A stretch of DNA of 64,000 nucleotides from Saccopteryx bilineata. Lineage: Eukaryota > Chordata > Mammalia > Chiroptera > Emballonuridae. A program made the position numbers and the translations under genes. The DNA is taken from assembly GCF_036850765.1 (NCBI RefSeq), contig NC_089498.1:52813795-52877794 (forward strand), written 5' to 3'. Positions 21,080 through 33,189 of this stretch are shown here, piece after piece. The notes under the pieces were generated by a model. It was given only the letters and a program-made list of their open reading frames with translations, made no database searches and had not been told where the DNA came from. Position 1 is the first letter of the stretch. Each line of letters opens with the position of its first letter.

Positions 21080-21330
21080 AACATGGGGCTGTGATGAAGT
21101 TTCTGGAAGTACAGCACAGTGGAAGGTTATACCCTGCCTGGCTGTGAGCTCGGCTTTGCCACTTAGTAGGTCTGTGACTTTGGGCACATTTTATTCTCCA
21201 CATCTCAATTCCTCATCTGAAAAATGGGATTTGAATAGCACCTCCTTCATAAAATTGAACAGATTAAAATATCTGCTTATGACATAATTAGCATAGTACT
21301 TATTTGCAGTTACCAAGAACACAGAAAATG
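21080..21330 (+). mobile_element. MIR
   Basis: GGTCTGTGACTTTGGGCACA, CTCAATTCCTCATCTGAAAA, ATGGGATTTGAATAGCACCT and CATAAAATTGAACAGATTAA match the MIR core and 3' section in order. Confidence 0.75.
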
Positions 21331-21862
21331 TTAGTTCTTTTTTGTGAAAACTATGTTTACCATGTGGAATTTGGAAAAGGACAAAAATAAGAAAAAGATG
21401 AATCAGTGCTCATATTTATGGGTGGAAGGCTTGTTGCACTGAAATTGAATTTCTAACCTCACCCATCAACTGACCTAGTACTCTCTCAGCAACTCTCAAG
21501 ACAAAACTCATCAACAAACCCACATCATTAAATTTCAAACTGGTGGGTTGGTGCAGACATTTCTATCCTGGAACAATAATAACTGAAGTTACTGAGATGC
21601 CCACACTCACACTTCAGTTCTTCAAAGACACAGTTGCAGTAAAACCCTCTATAGAGGATCCATTCACGCTTCTGTTTTATCTTTTGCTAAGCTTTTTCAC
21701 TGTCACTTATCATATAAACAAGTGAAACTTTTTAATTAAAAAAAAATCTGAGGTCAGTTAGGAATGTCCTTGTGATTCTTCTGTAGAATATAAAACAGAT
21801 CCTGTGGGGAAATGAATCATGCTAATTTCTGGTTAGCTGCCTCATGCTAGGGAAGATACAAT
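21331..21862. other. Intergenic DNA, no gene seen
   Basis: No recognised feature. Confidence 0.45.
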
Positions 21863-21879
21863 AAAAATACTGACTTTCA

Positions 21880-22160
21880 CTTGACCAGGTGGTGGCGCAG
21901 TGGATAGAGCATTGGCCTGGGACACGGAGGACCCAGGTTCAAAACCCCAAGGTCTCTGGCTTGAGAATGGGATCAGAGACATGACTACATGTCACTGGCT
22001 TGAGCAAAGGGTCACAGGTCACTGGCTAAGCTGGAGCCCCCCCAGTCAAGACACGTATAAGGAAGTAATCAATGAACAACTATGGTGACTCAACTATGAG
22101 TTGATGCTTCTCATCTCTCTTCCTTCCTGTCTCTCTCTTGCTTGCTCATTAAAAAAGAAA
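21880..22160 (+). mobile_element. SINE family D, shortened repeat region
   Basis: The head ACCAGGTGGTGGCGCAGTGG is followed by only a few CTTGAG units, then CAATCAATGAACAACTATGG and an A-rich tail. The 17-bp target duplication AAAAATACTGACTTTCA is perfect (21863-21879, 22161-22177), so this is a young copy. Confidence 0.92.
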
Positions 22161-22254
22161 AAAAATACTGACTTTCAAGTAATCCTTCCACACCCTTCTC
22201 CTTCCACACTGCTGCCAGAGCATGTAGTTACTAGCTCAGCATCAGGCTTCCCTT

Positions 22255-22370
22255 TCAGTTTATCAGCTCCAGGAGGACAGGGACTGTCTATCTTGTTTGT
22301 ATGTTTTATCCTCAGGGACAATGATGGTGCCTGATTCATAATAATATACTTATTAAATATTTGATAAATT
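22255..22370 (+). mobile_element. L2 3' end fragment
   Basis: CAGCTCCAGGAGGACAGGGA, CTGTCTATCTTGTTTGTATG and then TGGTGCCTGATTCATAATAA follow the L2 3' tail. Confidence 0.65.
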
Positions 22371-22965
22371 GATCAAAGAATATCCAACTGTTAGCTAGAA
22401 AAATAAAACATGATGAATGCCAATATCAAAAGATTTGGAGGTAGTGGGTCAACTATTGCTGGACAGTATGCAACTACTACCTGAAGGAACTATTTCTGAA
22501 CCTCTGTGGCTTGTTTAAATGTGTGTTGACTGATGAATGAAAATGAATTACATTTTGAGGTACCAAATTACATCATTTTTAATTAGAATTGATACAGAGC
22601 TAGAGCTGGAATTGAACTAAACATTACACAAAATTTTCCCTTTCAGAAATGCCATCAAAAGAATGGTTCAAGTAAATGGAAGAAAATGATTGTATTAATC
22701 CAATTTGGTTGTGGTCTTTACATTGCCCTTTATTTGATTTGTCATGGATAACTTTTTTTCTTATTATACATGTGATACATACCTATTGATCATGAAATAC
22801 TGATAAATACAAACAAAGGGGAAGAAATATTTTTACTTATTTTTAACCAGAGATAACTTTAACAATTAAGAATATATCATCATAGCCATATATATATACA
22901 CATATGTACTAAAATTTATTTTACTGACATTAATATTGCTTTTATCTTCTCTTTATTATAGAAAT
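22371..22965. other. Intergenic DNA, no gene seen
   Basis: AT-rich, unassigned. Confidence 0.45.
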
Positions 22966-22978
22966 AAAAGCTACATTA

Positions 22979-23369
22979 GGCCCTGGCCGGTTGGCTCAGT
23001 GGTAGAGAGTCGGCCTGGCGTGCAGAAGTCCCGGGTTCGATTCCCGGCCAGGGCACACAGGAGAAGCGCCCATCTGCTTCTCCACCCCTCCCCCTCTCCT
23101 TCCTCTCTGTCTCTCTCTTCCCCTCCCGCAGCGAGGCTCCATTGGAGCAAGGATGGCCCAGGTGCTGGGGATGACTCCTTGGCCTCTGCCCCAGGTGCTG
23201 GAGTGGCTCTGGTAGCAACAGAGCGACGCCCCAGAGGGGCAGAGCATCGCCCCCTGGTGGGCATGCCGGGTGGATCCCGGTCGGGCGCATGCGGGAGTCT
23301 GTCTGACTGTCTCTTCCTGTTTCCAACTTCAGAAAAATACAAAAAAAAAAAAAAAAAATCAAAAAAAAA
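22979..23369 (+). mobile_element. SINE family A, short form
   Basis: Near-complete copy starting GGCCCTGGCCGGTTGGCTCA, with an intact B-box GGTTCGATTCC and a long A tail. The 13-bp target duplication AAAAGCTACATTA lies at 22966-22978 and 23370-23382. Confidence 0.96.
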
Positions 23370-23382
23370 AAAAGCTACATTA

Positions 23383-24175
23383 AAATCTGACTATATAAAT
23401 ATTAAGAGAGAAAATGAAAATGTGATAATGACTATATACCCTACAACCATTTGTACTCAAAATGTGATCCATAGACCTGTGAAGACCTGCCTCAAACTGT
23501 TACTGGTCTGCTGTGAGATACTTAGAATAAACAGGAACTTTAATAACAATTTGATGTTTTAATTGTATTGTACACAATTTTTGGTTCTCAAAGGATTAGA
23601 AATAAGAACAATAATAATAAATCTTAAAAACTCTGGTTTTTTACTACAAATAGATTAGAAAGCATTGGACTAGAGAGAGTTTGGTTTATTTTAATTAAGA
23701 TAATTTTCAATACTTATGTTACTGTATCTCTGTATCTATTTATATATTATCTACCTATCTATTTACACAAACACACAGATAAATACATTCGTTTATTTAC
23801 AAGATATATACACACACACAGATAGACAGATATGTGTACCAAAGCTGAAATTTTAACAAAAATAAAATTTCAATTATAAAACACACTGAGTGAGTATATG
23901 TGCTCCTGTTTAATTCTCAAAACAGCAGCAAGAATTTGTTATAGTAATTATTTCTCTTTCACAAAGAGATGTCTGTTCTATAAACTCAGTAGTACATTTT
24001 CAGCAGAACCTGCTCAAAGAAATTTGCAATTAAAATAAGTATTTAGAACTTTTAAAAGGACCAAGAAAATACTTTGAATTAATTCAGAATTAGAGCTGGG
24101 TTTCTACAAAATGGACTCCAAGAATCAACAAAATCTCATCTCACTGCTTTATTTTACAGGTAAAGACACTAAAAT
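23383..24175. other. Intergenic DNA with low-complexity TATC/CA stretch
   Basis: Unassigned DNA. Positions 23735-23835 are TATC- and CA-rich low-complexity sequence. No gene seen. Confidence 0.5.
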
Positions 24176-25392
24176 TTTTGATAAATAATGTGTAGGTTGT
24201 GTGTTTTTTTTTTAAGTTCATTTTCTGAAGCTTCATTGTTTGTATGTAGGAAAGCAATAGGTTTTTCTATGTTGATTTTGTATCTCGTGACTCTACTGTA
24301 TTGTTTTATTATTTCTAATAGTTTTTCAGTGGAGTCTTTGGAATGTCCTATATACAGGATCATGTTATCTGCAAAAAAGTGATACCTTTACTTCTTTTTT
24401 CCTGATATGGATGCCTTTTATTTCTTTCTCTTGCCTGATTGCTCTGGCTACGACTTCCAGAACTACGTTGAAGAAGAATGAAGAGAGTAGGCAGCCTTGT
24501 CTAATTCCTGATTTTAGAGAAAACCTTCCTTCTTTTTTTACCATTTAGTATTATATTAGCTGATGGTTTGTCATATATGGCCTTTATTATGTTGAGATAC
24601 TTTCCTTCTCTACCCATTTTATTGAATGTTTTAAATATAAAGAGATATTGTATCTTATCAAATGCCTTTTACATTTATTGATACAATCATATGGTTTTTG
24701 TTCCTTGTTTGTTGATGTGGTGTATAATGTTGAATGATTTCTTTATGTTGAACTCACCTTGTGCTCCTGGAATGAATCCCACTTGAACATGATGTATTAA
24801 TTTTAATGTGTTGTTGTATTTTATTTGCTAGTATTTTGTTTAGGATTTTGCTTCTGTATTCATTAGAGATATGGTCTTTAGTTTTCTGTTTTCTTTTGTC
24901 CTTGCCAGGTTTTGGTATCAGGGTTAAATTGGCCTTATAAAATATGTTAGGGAGTATTGTTTCCTCTTCCATTTTTTGGATAACTTTGAGAAGGATAGGT
25001 ACCAAATCTCCTTTCAATCTTTGATAGATTTTACTAATGTAGCCATCTGGTCCTAGACTTTTATTTTGGGGGAGGTTTTTGATAGTTGATTTTATTTCCT
25101 TCCTGCTTATGGGTCTATTTAGGTTTTCCACTTCTTCATAACTCAGTCTAGAAAGATGGTATAGTTCTAGGAATTTATCCATTTCTTCTTGATTTTTGAG
25201 TTTGTTGGCTTATAATCTTTCATAGGATTCTTCTATGCTCCTTTGTATATCTATGACATCTGTGGTTATTGCTTCTCTTTCATTTCGGATTTTGTTTATA
25301 TGAGTCCTTTCTCTTTTTTTCTTAGTGAGGCTAGCCTGGGGGTTGTCATTTTATTGATCTTTTCAAAGAACGAGCTATCTCTAAGTTTCAAA
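24176..25392 (-). mobile_element. LINE-1 ORF2 internal fragment (reverse transcriptase region)
   Basis: The minus-strand frame 25182-24754 contains YEEVENLNRPISRKEI, LPQNKSLGPDGY and TLIPKPGKD, all hallmarks of the start of the L1 reverse transcriptase domain. Downstream fragments (24363-24169) continue ORF2. Both L1 ends are missing: neither a 3'UTR at the left edge nor a 5' region at the right edge is visible. The fragment is old and inactive. Confidence 0.87.
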
Positions 25393-26375
25393 GTACCATT
25401 CTCTAGAATGTAGGACAAATCTCCCCTCTCCAGATCTCTGACCCCTTTTTTGTCTATGTATTAAAAATTGAAGAATATAAAAATTTCCAGAAATCAGGAA
25501 TCTGGGGCTTCTATTTGATAAAAGCTCTGGAAGGAATATAAATAATAAACGTAATCCTGGTTGTTTGATACATATGGGCTAACTGATGAATTTGAAATAA
25601 AAGCTGTCCAGAGCCCAAGGCAGAAAATTCCATTCCCTTGAATTTAAATCCTGAATCAAGTACTGGATTCCAGCTCTCCTGGAATCAAGCACGCATACTC
25701 AAACCTGGCACCTCAAACTCACTAATCACTGTAAGCTCACATTAAATATAATAAAGGCATCCTCATCACCCTTCAACATTATCATTCATTTTACCTCCAA
25801 AATACTTTATTCTTACTAACAGTTTCTAAGCATTCATATCCACTTTATGAGGAACCATGGAAAAATTTTCTTAGATATTATAAAAAGAGGAACAATTGCA
25901 CTCTTTTCAAAAGGGAATGGCTGGTTGATTTTGACCAGGAACATGGCTAATCTTATGCCTGATTGTGCTTCTATACTGTGTTTGTCTGGATTATTAGGAT
26001 AATCTGTTTCAAAATGGCCACACATGTAGCACACCGAGAAGGACCCTGGGGCTAACATTTTGGCCAGCAATATTAATCTACCTTTCCCAATCTATTTATC
26101 CTTTTCATTGTCTTAGTTTCTACTAACTGGTCTGTTTTCTCCTTCACTGTTATGTACATATTTTTAGAAATTATCTCAGATTCTTTTTTCAAAGGAAAAG
26201 TGTTACATCAATAAATATTTATTTAGTAACACTGAGGGAATATTGTGGTTAAACCTTTGGTCAGGGCTTATTTCAATCAAGAGCTTTAAGATATGACTTT
26301 ATTAATTATTTTATTCCCTAGCATTTCATGGGGGTAAAAATGGGAAGTGACATATTATTTGCTAAATTTTAATAT
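25393..26375. other. Intergenic DNA, no gene seen
   Basis: No recognisable feature. A 78-residue minus-strand frame (26070-25834) contains CYMCGHFETDYPNN, which I could not link to a family. Confidence 0.45.
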
Positions 26376-26390
26376 AAGAAGAATACTATT

Positions 26391-26814
26391 GGCCCTGGCC
26401 GGTTGGCTCAGCGGTAGAGTGTCGGCCTAGCGTGCGGAGGACCCGGGTTCGATTCCTGGCCACGGCACACAGGAGAAGCTGCCCATTTGCTTCTCCACCC
26501 CTCCGCCGCGCTTTCCTCTCTGTCTCTCTCTTCCCCTCCCGCAGCCAAGGCTCCATTGGAGCAAAAATGGCCCGGGCGCTGGGGATGGCTCTGTGGCCTC
26601 TGCCTCAGGCGCTAGAGTGGCTCTGGTCGCAACATGGCAACGCCCAGGATGGGCAGAGCATCGCCCCCTGGTGGGCAGAGCGTCGCCCCTGGTGGGCGTG
26701 CCGGGTGGATCTCGGTCGGGCGCATGCGGGAGTCTGTCTGACTGTCTCTCCCTGTTTCCAGCTTCAGAAAAATGAAAAAAAAAAAAAAGAAAAAGAAAAA
26801 AAAAAAAAGAAAGA
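26391..26814 (+). mobile_element. SINE family A, long form (double cassette)
   Basis: Begins GGCCCTGGCCGGTTGGCTCA. It carries two adjacent copies of the CCCCTGGTGGGC cassette where the short form has one. The A-rich tail is expanded. Perfect 15-bp duplication AAGAAGAATACTATT at 26376-26390 and 26815-26829. Confidence 0.96.
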
Positions 26815-26829
26815 AAGAAGAATACTATT

Positions 26830-28343
26830 TGCAGCTATATAAGAAGTAAACAAGAAATGAAAATTAGGCTTGATTCAGTCTGGCACTTATGAACAAGATG
26901 GTATTTGAGTGTTGTTTGAAAGGGTAAAGTTTGATTTATTAGTTATGAAGTAGGTCAAGAAATATTTTCTTTTCAGTTCTCACCGCCTGCCAACCTAGAA
27001 ATGGGGTGTGCAAGGACAGCTCTGATGGCTCCTCATAAGTGCCCACAGGAGTATAATTATATGGATTCCAAGAGAATAGTAACCCTTCTTTGTGGGCAGC
27101 CAGATAAGTCAACAGAGACTCAAGAAAGAGTCTTCTCTTGGTGTGGGAAATAACTTAGACCGAGAAATGAATCAGTAGAGAGGAGGCTGGAGAGAGTTGT
27201 TTACCTTCCCCTCAGCAAAAACCATGAGTTGTCAGTACTTTGCAGGAAATAAAACTGGATCCTTTGCATTCTGGTCAATAACTGGATAACTGGATATCTC
27301 TTACAGAAAAAAAATTTACGAAGTACACTTGCTGTAAATTTTCTCTAGTAATAATCCCTTAGTTCTTAAGAGCAACAGATTTCCAATCATTTTTACTCTA
27401 AAATAAATAAAAACGTACACATTAGTCCCAGGGCAATTACCTAATAATAAAACTTGCACAAAAGACAAAAAGTATTTTGAACCTGACCGTGCAACCATTC
27501 TGAGAGCATTGTATTATTCTACTCCATGAAAAGGATCGTTTTTTAATGGACTAATATTGGAAACTACATTGAAAGGAAAGGAAATTCAAAAAAAAAAACA
27601 TTCTTAAAAACAAACCAGTAGACTGTTCATCTTCAAAGACTATTTGCTCAAAAAGGTGACAAAAATCAACATAAGTTTTGGTAGCCAAGACTGTTTTTCA
27701 GCTTTTCACAACAGGTACTTTCAGGGCTTGAGCAGAGTTGATACAGGAACCAGGCTCGCGGCTCTGCACTCAGGTGCTGTGTAAACACCATTCATGCAGG
27801 GGTCCCCCAGCTTGCTCAGTCATGGAATGGCGTCAGAGTTCTACCTTCCTTCCTCTTCCAGTAGTACTTAGAAAACAGAAATGAATGTTGTCATAAACAT
27901 TGCCAGAATTGACATGTCACTGTTTTTTTCATTGCAGAGACGAAAAAGAGATATAATATGAAAGCACAGGAACTTATTATACTTTCCTAGTAGTCTCAAG
28001 TAAAGAAACGAAAGGAGAAAGGTCCAGTTTATAGCTCATTAACTTTAGTGACATTAAGGTTGAGACAGAAAATTAAGAGTCTAAAAGTGGCATCTAACTG
28101 TGTGAAGTCTGAATATCAAGGTAATTTTATGACTTAATATTTGTGACTTCACAATCTCCACTGGTGCTTTCAGTCCATGTGTCCTTGGACCCCTTTCTTC
28201 AATTTTCAAGCCAGAAATGATGCTCAAAAATTGCTAGTAGAATATCACGATCTCCATTTCAGGGAAAATAGGAATATGTATTAATGAGGAAGGGGGATCT
28301 TCCTGCTAGACTTCATAACTTTCTTCTTCACATATAAGTGAAT
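26830..28343. other. Repeat-poor intergenic DNA
   Basis: About 1.5 kb without recognisable repeats or coding signature. Could include conserved non-coding sequence; sequence alone cannot tell. Confidence 0.45.
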
Positions 28344-28352
28344 AAAGTATGC

Positions 28353-28754
28353 TGCTTCTTTTTTTTTTTTTTTTTTGTATTTTTCTGAAGCTAGAAACTG
28401 GGAGAGACAGTCAGACAGACTCCCGCATGTGCCCAACCGGGATCCACCCAGCACGCCCACCAGGGGCCACGCTCTGCCCACCAGGGGCCGATGCTCTGCC
28501 CCTCCGGGGCGTCGCTCTGTTGCGACCAGAGCCACTCTAGCGCCTGGGGTAGAGGCCAAGGAGCCATCCCCAGCGCCCGGGCCACCTTTGCTCCAATGGA
28601 GCCTCAGCTGCGGGAAGGGAAGAGAGAGAGAGGAAGGAGAGGGGGAGGGGTGGAGAAGCAGATGGGCGCTTCTCCTGTATGCCCTGGCTGGGAATCGAAC
28701 CCGGGACTTCTGCACTCCAGGCCAATGCTCTACCACTGAGCCAACCGGCCAGGG
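28353..28754 (-). mobile_element. SINE family A, long form
   Basis: Minus strand, with a T tail at 28358-28376 and its 5' end at 28754. Duplicated cassette present. Target duplication AAAGTATGC at 28344-28352 and 28755-28763. Confidence 0.94.
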
Positions 28755-28763
28755 AAAGTATGC

Positions 28764-31244
28764 TTCCTTTTTTATCATGACTCATTAGTGTAATACAGGT
28801 GCTGGCAGATCTTTAAGCCATGCTGAAATAAAATAAGTCATCTTCTAAGACAATATATTTATCAGCACACAAATATCTATCAATTTATTTTGTTGTGATT
28901 AGATCTTTACAATAACTATAATGCAGGAGGACCTGGATTAATATGTTACATTAGATATTAGAAAATTGAGGCTTTCTTATTTGAAGGTACTGGCTTTGGT
29001 TTTATGTACACTGAAAGACTCAAGCCCTGTTGGCTGTTCCACCTTTGAATACTTTGCTCCTTCATCTCTAGTATGAACCCCCTCCTCATAAAAATTAGAA
29101 CTGTCAAACAGTTTACATGCTAGTTCCTGTTGCTTTGCCAATTCTAAATTTCTACCAATTTTCTCAAGTAACTAAACAAAAAGGTCAATGAACTCTGTTG
29201 AAAAGTGTTCAAATTGGATATAGGAAAATGAAACAAATCATATTAAAGTATACTCTTAGTTCACACTCATTTTAATGAACTCTTTGGCATAAGGAATATT
29301 TTTAATGCCTCTTTAAAACTATGGATGTGGATAAGTGAAGTGAAACACATATTTTAAAAAAAGATTTCCAACTTTACTATTGTAGGTGATATCTAAAGAG
29401 AATACAATCAGTTTTTTATATATTGCTCTTTCATAGGAAGAGAGTTTGACTAAGACAAGATTGGCCAACATATCATTAGAATTTCAAAGTATATTTATTC
29501 ATTTCTATAAAAAATAAAGCCTGCCACCAAGAAAAATTATATCTTTCTTATAAGTAAGTGAATGTCCAAACCATTTTGACATTTAATTTCTGGCTTCCAG
29601 GTTGAATGACTAACAAGAAAGACATGATTAATAAATAGTGTAAAATCAATGGCATTCTGTAAATAATTTCTATTCTCTCAATTCTTAATGTCTTCAAATT
29701 TAAGAAAATGTCATTTTGGACATTGGTTAATGGAGCTAAATATGCTTCAGTGTAAGAAAATTTACTTAATGAACAAATAGTCATGAAATTATGTATTTTG
29801 TTTAATTTTTATTTAGAGAGATTAATGCTACACTTTTCTATTTAAAATATACTAAGAATGAAATAAGATTTGTAGTCTAAATTTTTATGCCTTCAAAAAT
29901 ACTAATTTCCCCATACCTTCTGTTTTGGCTGTAGGTATTATGACACCATTGATTTTAAAACAATTTGATCTTTGTAATTTGAAGTTTATTCCGATCTCAA
30001 AAGACTGGTTGTTAAGGGTGCACATGGCTCTTTACACTCATATTCAAAATAAGAATTGTAATGGGGATAGAATAGTTGTGACTAACATAAAATTAAAATA
30101 CAGATATTTTTCTAACAGAGCAAAATAAAATAAAAGTTTCTCATTCCTAACCACCCCATCCTGAAAAAGTCTATAATTCCACCATTTATCCTGAAAAGAA
30201 AGATTTGGGCTGGCTGGACAGAGACAGCTTAAACTAGTCTCATTTGCCTGTTCAGTTCTCCAAGTAGGTAATTGCAGAAAGAAAAGACAAATCTTTGATC
30301 TCAGTGAGGTGCTAATTTGTAAAATTTTTGAGCTGTTTGGGCCTTAGGAAGCAGGGATCAGTACGTAAACAATGGCATTTATCTGGCAGCCTATTACTGA
30401 CACATTACTATCTTAGTGCTTATTCATTTACTCTGCTGTTTGAAGACAGAGCTATGTGTCAATAAAGGAATTAGACCAGACACTTCAGTCCATCAGGTTT
30501 ATCTCAGTTTGCTGACAGGAACAGTAGGTGACATTAAGCAACAGAAAACACTTCAAAGTTTCCAAGTCTTGGTTTTGCAACTAAGACAAACAACGTTTAC
30601 TGCTTTAGCAGCAACAAACAATGAGCGTAAGACTGCAGAGGGAAGATGAAAGAGCACTCCAAGTTATCAAACGCAAAGCCTGTCTGTACCCCACTTGTAG
30701 TTGTTCTCTGAAATTCATTGGATAGATTTAAAAAAGTGAGATTTCAATGATAAGTAGTATTCATTTGGCCTCTTAAAAAGAAACCCTCTTGAGAAGGATG
30801 AGAGGAAATACAGATGATATATTTAACTTTATTACTTTTATTTTTACTGTCTACTCTTAATTAAATATTTTAGTATTAATTTATTCATTTCAACACCTTT
30901 TCAATAAAAGACCAAAGTGGTCTACTATATGCTAGGACCTGTAAAAAGATAATGCCATTATTATTACAGATGCCTAGAGAGTTGAAAAGCAATACGAAGT
31001 TATAGTATAACATAATTCTTAGGTGGATATAAGGTCATATTATAGATAAACTTTGTCTTGAATGGATTGGTAAATACTGTTTACATTTTTAGGACATATA
31101 AATTGAGGAAAAAAACTGTAAAATACTTTATAGCATTATCAAATAAAAATGTATCCCAGATTTTTTTCTCTGCACTTCTAAGTTTGGAATTATTTACCAA
31201 AGTATTTTATAAACCATTTTGTTAGTTTATTAAAATGTAGATTG
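28764..31244. other. Repeat-poor intergenic DNA (2.5 kb)
   Basis: The longest nearly repeat-free block of the first half of the window. I see no exon, RNA gene or transposon. The section at 30180-30700 is less AT-biased than its surroundings. Confidence 0.5.
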
Positions 31245-31760
31245 ATTTGTTTATTCAGCAAATATTTATTAGGCACTTATGACATCATAAGTGTTCTTGT
31301 TCTAGCCTGGATAAAGCAAATACAAGACAGACTAGACCCTTGTTCTGTGTGAGGAGATAAATAATACACTCTTGACTTTGGGGTGTCAAAATTATATAAA
31401 GTGAATAGAATAAAATGGTAGAGTCAATGTAAGGAGATGGGAGTAATATTGGTGATATTGGTATTTTGGAGTGGGTGGTCATGAAAAGAAACTGAAATGA
31501 TAAATAATAATGAGAGAAAGAACATTCTAGGCAGTGGGAAAAACAAATAGGATGAAGAATGGATATTTGGAAAAACAGAAAAAAGATCAGTGATATAACT
31601 AGAGTACAATGAAGGTGGGAGAGAATGAGGCTGGAGAGGAAGACAGAGGCCAAGTCATATTGAAGAAGGGAAGAAGTAACAGGAAATGAAGTCAGAGAGA
31701 TAATGAAGATCTGATTCTGTGGATCCTGGTAAGAAGAATTGTAGAAGATATTCTACTTAG
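31245..31760 (-). mobile_element. L2 3' region
   Basis: The reverse complement of the L2 3' tail is plain: TTTATTCAGCAAATATTTAT, then TTAGGCACTTATGACATCAT, CAGACTAGACCCTTGTTC and further right GAAAGAACATTCTAGGCAGT. Minus-strand open frames here are chance readings of L2. Confidence 0.75.
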
Positions 31761-32128
31761 AATGTAGCCTATTTTTACTCAACACACGTGCAGCATTTAA
31801 CTTAATTTATCCTTCCTTCTGGCCAACCTTTCTTCACTTGGCTTTCAGGCACCACATTCTCTTGGTTTACCCCCATTTTCACTGGCTGTACCTTCTAAGT
31901 CTCCTTTGCTGGTTTCATCTTCCAGTTTACATTGGATGGAACCTTCAGACCTCTTCTCTTTTCTATTTACATTCACTTCTTTGATGATCTCACTCATTCT
32001 CATGGCTTCAAATAATATCTGTACATTACTGACCACCAAATTTCCATATCTAGCTTGTACCTTTCCTCTGCACTCCAAACTTAAATATCTAAGTGCCTAA
32101 TTGACATCTCTGCTTGGCTGTCTAATAT

Positions 32129-32203
32129 TGTGCTCACAAAAATTGGGATAATTTGTAGCTTCATACTCATTTTAGAATATTTCCTAATTTTTGTGAGCAG
32201 TAT
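32129..32203. mobile_element. Short palindromic MITE (about 75 bp)
   Basis: Left arm TGTGCTCACAAAAATTGGGA and right arm CCTAATTTTTGTGAGCAGTA are inverted copies, separated by about 30 bases. TA lies next to both ends, suggesting a Tc1/mariner-type TA target. It sits inside the L2, which it postdates. Confidence 0.65.
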
Positions 32204-32414
32204 ACTATATACGGCAAATGCATCCTAAGCAAAACCATATGGCTCTAAGCATAATATGGCTCTCACTTCACCTTTTTCCCTCCTCATACTTCCTGTTCTT
32301 AGGTAATGGCAATTCTGACCTTCCAGTTGATCAGACTAAAATCTTTGAAGTCATCCTTGACTCTTCTCTGCCCCACCTCACAGAAGCTGAGCACATCTTG
32401 GCTCACCTAATTCT

Positions 32415-32603
32415 TTTATTTTTAAATTTTTTGTTCTTTTTAGATTTTATATATTCATTTTTAGAAAAAGGAGAGAGAAGGGGGGATAAGAGCAGGAAGC
32501 ATCAACTCCCATACATGCCTTGACCAGGCAAGCCCAGGTTTTGAACCAGCAACCTCAGCGTTCCAGGTTGACACTTTATCAACTGTGCTACCACAGGTCA
32601 GGC
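32415..32603 (-). mobile_element. SINE family C
   Basis: GAAGCATCAACTCCCATACA, CTTGACCAGGCAAGCCCAGG and the end CTACCACAGGTCA mark family C. The duplication TGGCTCACCTAATTCT (32399-32414) recurs at 32604-32619 with one mismatch. Target is the L2. Confidence 0.9.
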
Positions 32604-33189
32604 TGGCTCATCTAATTCTAATATCTGCCCTAAAGTACTGGATTAGAATTCTAACTGGTCTCTTTGACTCAGTTCTTGTTCCCCTTCCAATGCTCTTCAT
32701 CACAATAACCTGTGTCCTTCTTAGACCCGAAGTTAGAGCATATCTCTTCACTGTTCAGCACATCACTCAGAGTCTGCAAGGTTCTCCATAACCTAGCCTC
32801 TGTATCCTTTTGACGACTGTGATTTCTCTCTCCTTTACTCACTTTGCTTCTGTGCCTTCCTCTGAACTTGCTCTTTCCTTTCCCTAGAATGCAATTCCCC
32901 ACCAACCCTACTGGCCTACTGCCTCACCTCCCTCAGGTCCTTATTAAAAAGGCACCTTCACAGTAAGAGTTGCAACTCCTATTCTCAAACTACTTATTCA
33001 ACTTTGTTTTGTGTGTGTGTGCTTTAGCATTCATCATGGTCTAATATGCTAACTGATTAACTTTTTCTTTTTTGTTTTGCATTTTATCTACTTATCCTCA
33101 TTAGCATGTATGTTATATTTGGCAGTAATTTTTGTACATCTTGTTTATTTCCATTATTCCCAGCAATGTGAATAGTGCCTAGAAAATAG

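Noticed and set aside
22979..23060. tRNA gene in the head of the family A SINE
   Set aside because: A and B boxes are present, but the tRNA-like part is fused to a long non-tRNA body with an A tail and target duplications. The same head occurs in many SINE copies, so it is a retroposon and not a tRNA gene.
22936..23562. 208-residue open frame, the longest in the window
   Set aside because: It runs through a SINE and its A tail (Lys run). Similar Pro/Arg/Ser-rich readings recur on both strands in every SINE copy, which is repeat translation, not a gene.
24754..25182. Host reverse-transcriptase gene
   Set aside because: The motifs are those of L1 ORF2 and the flanking frames continue L1 ORF2 in broken form.
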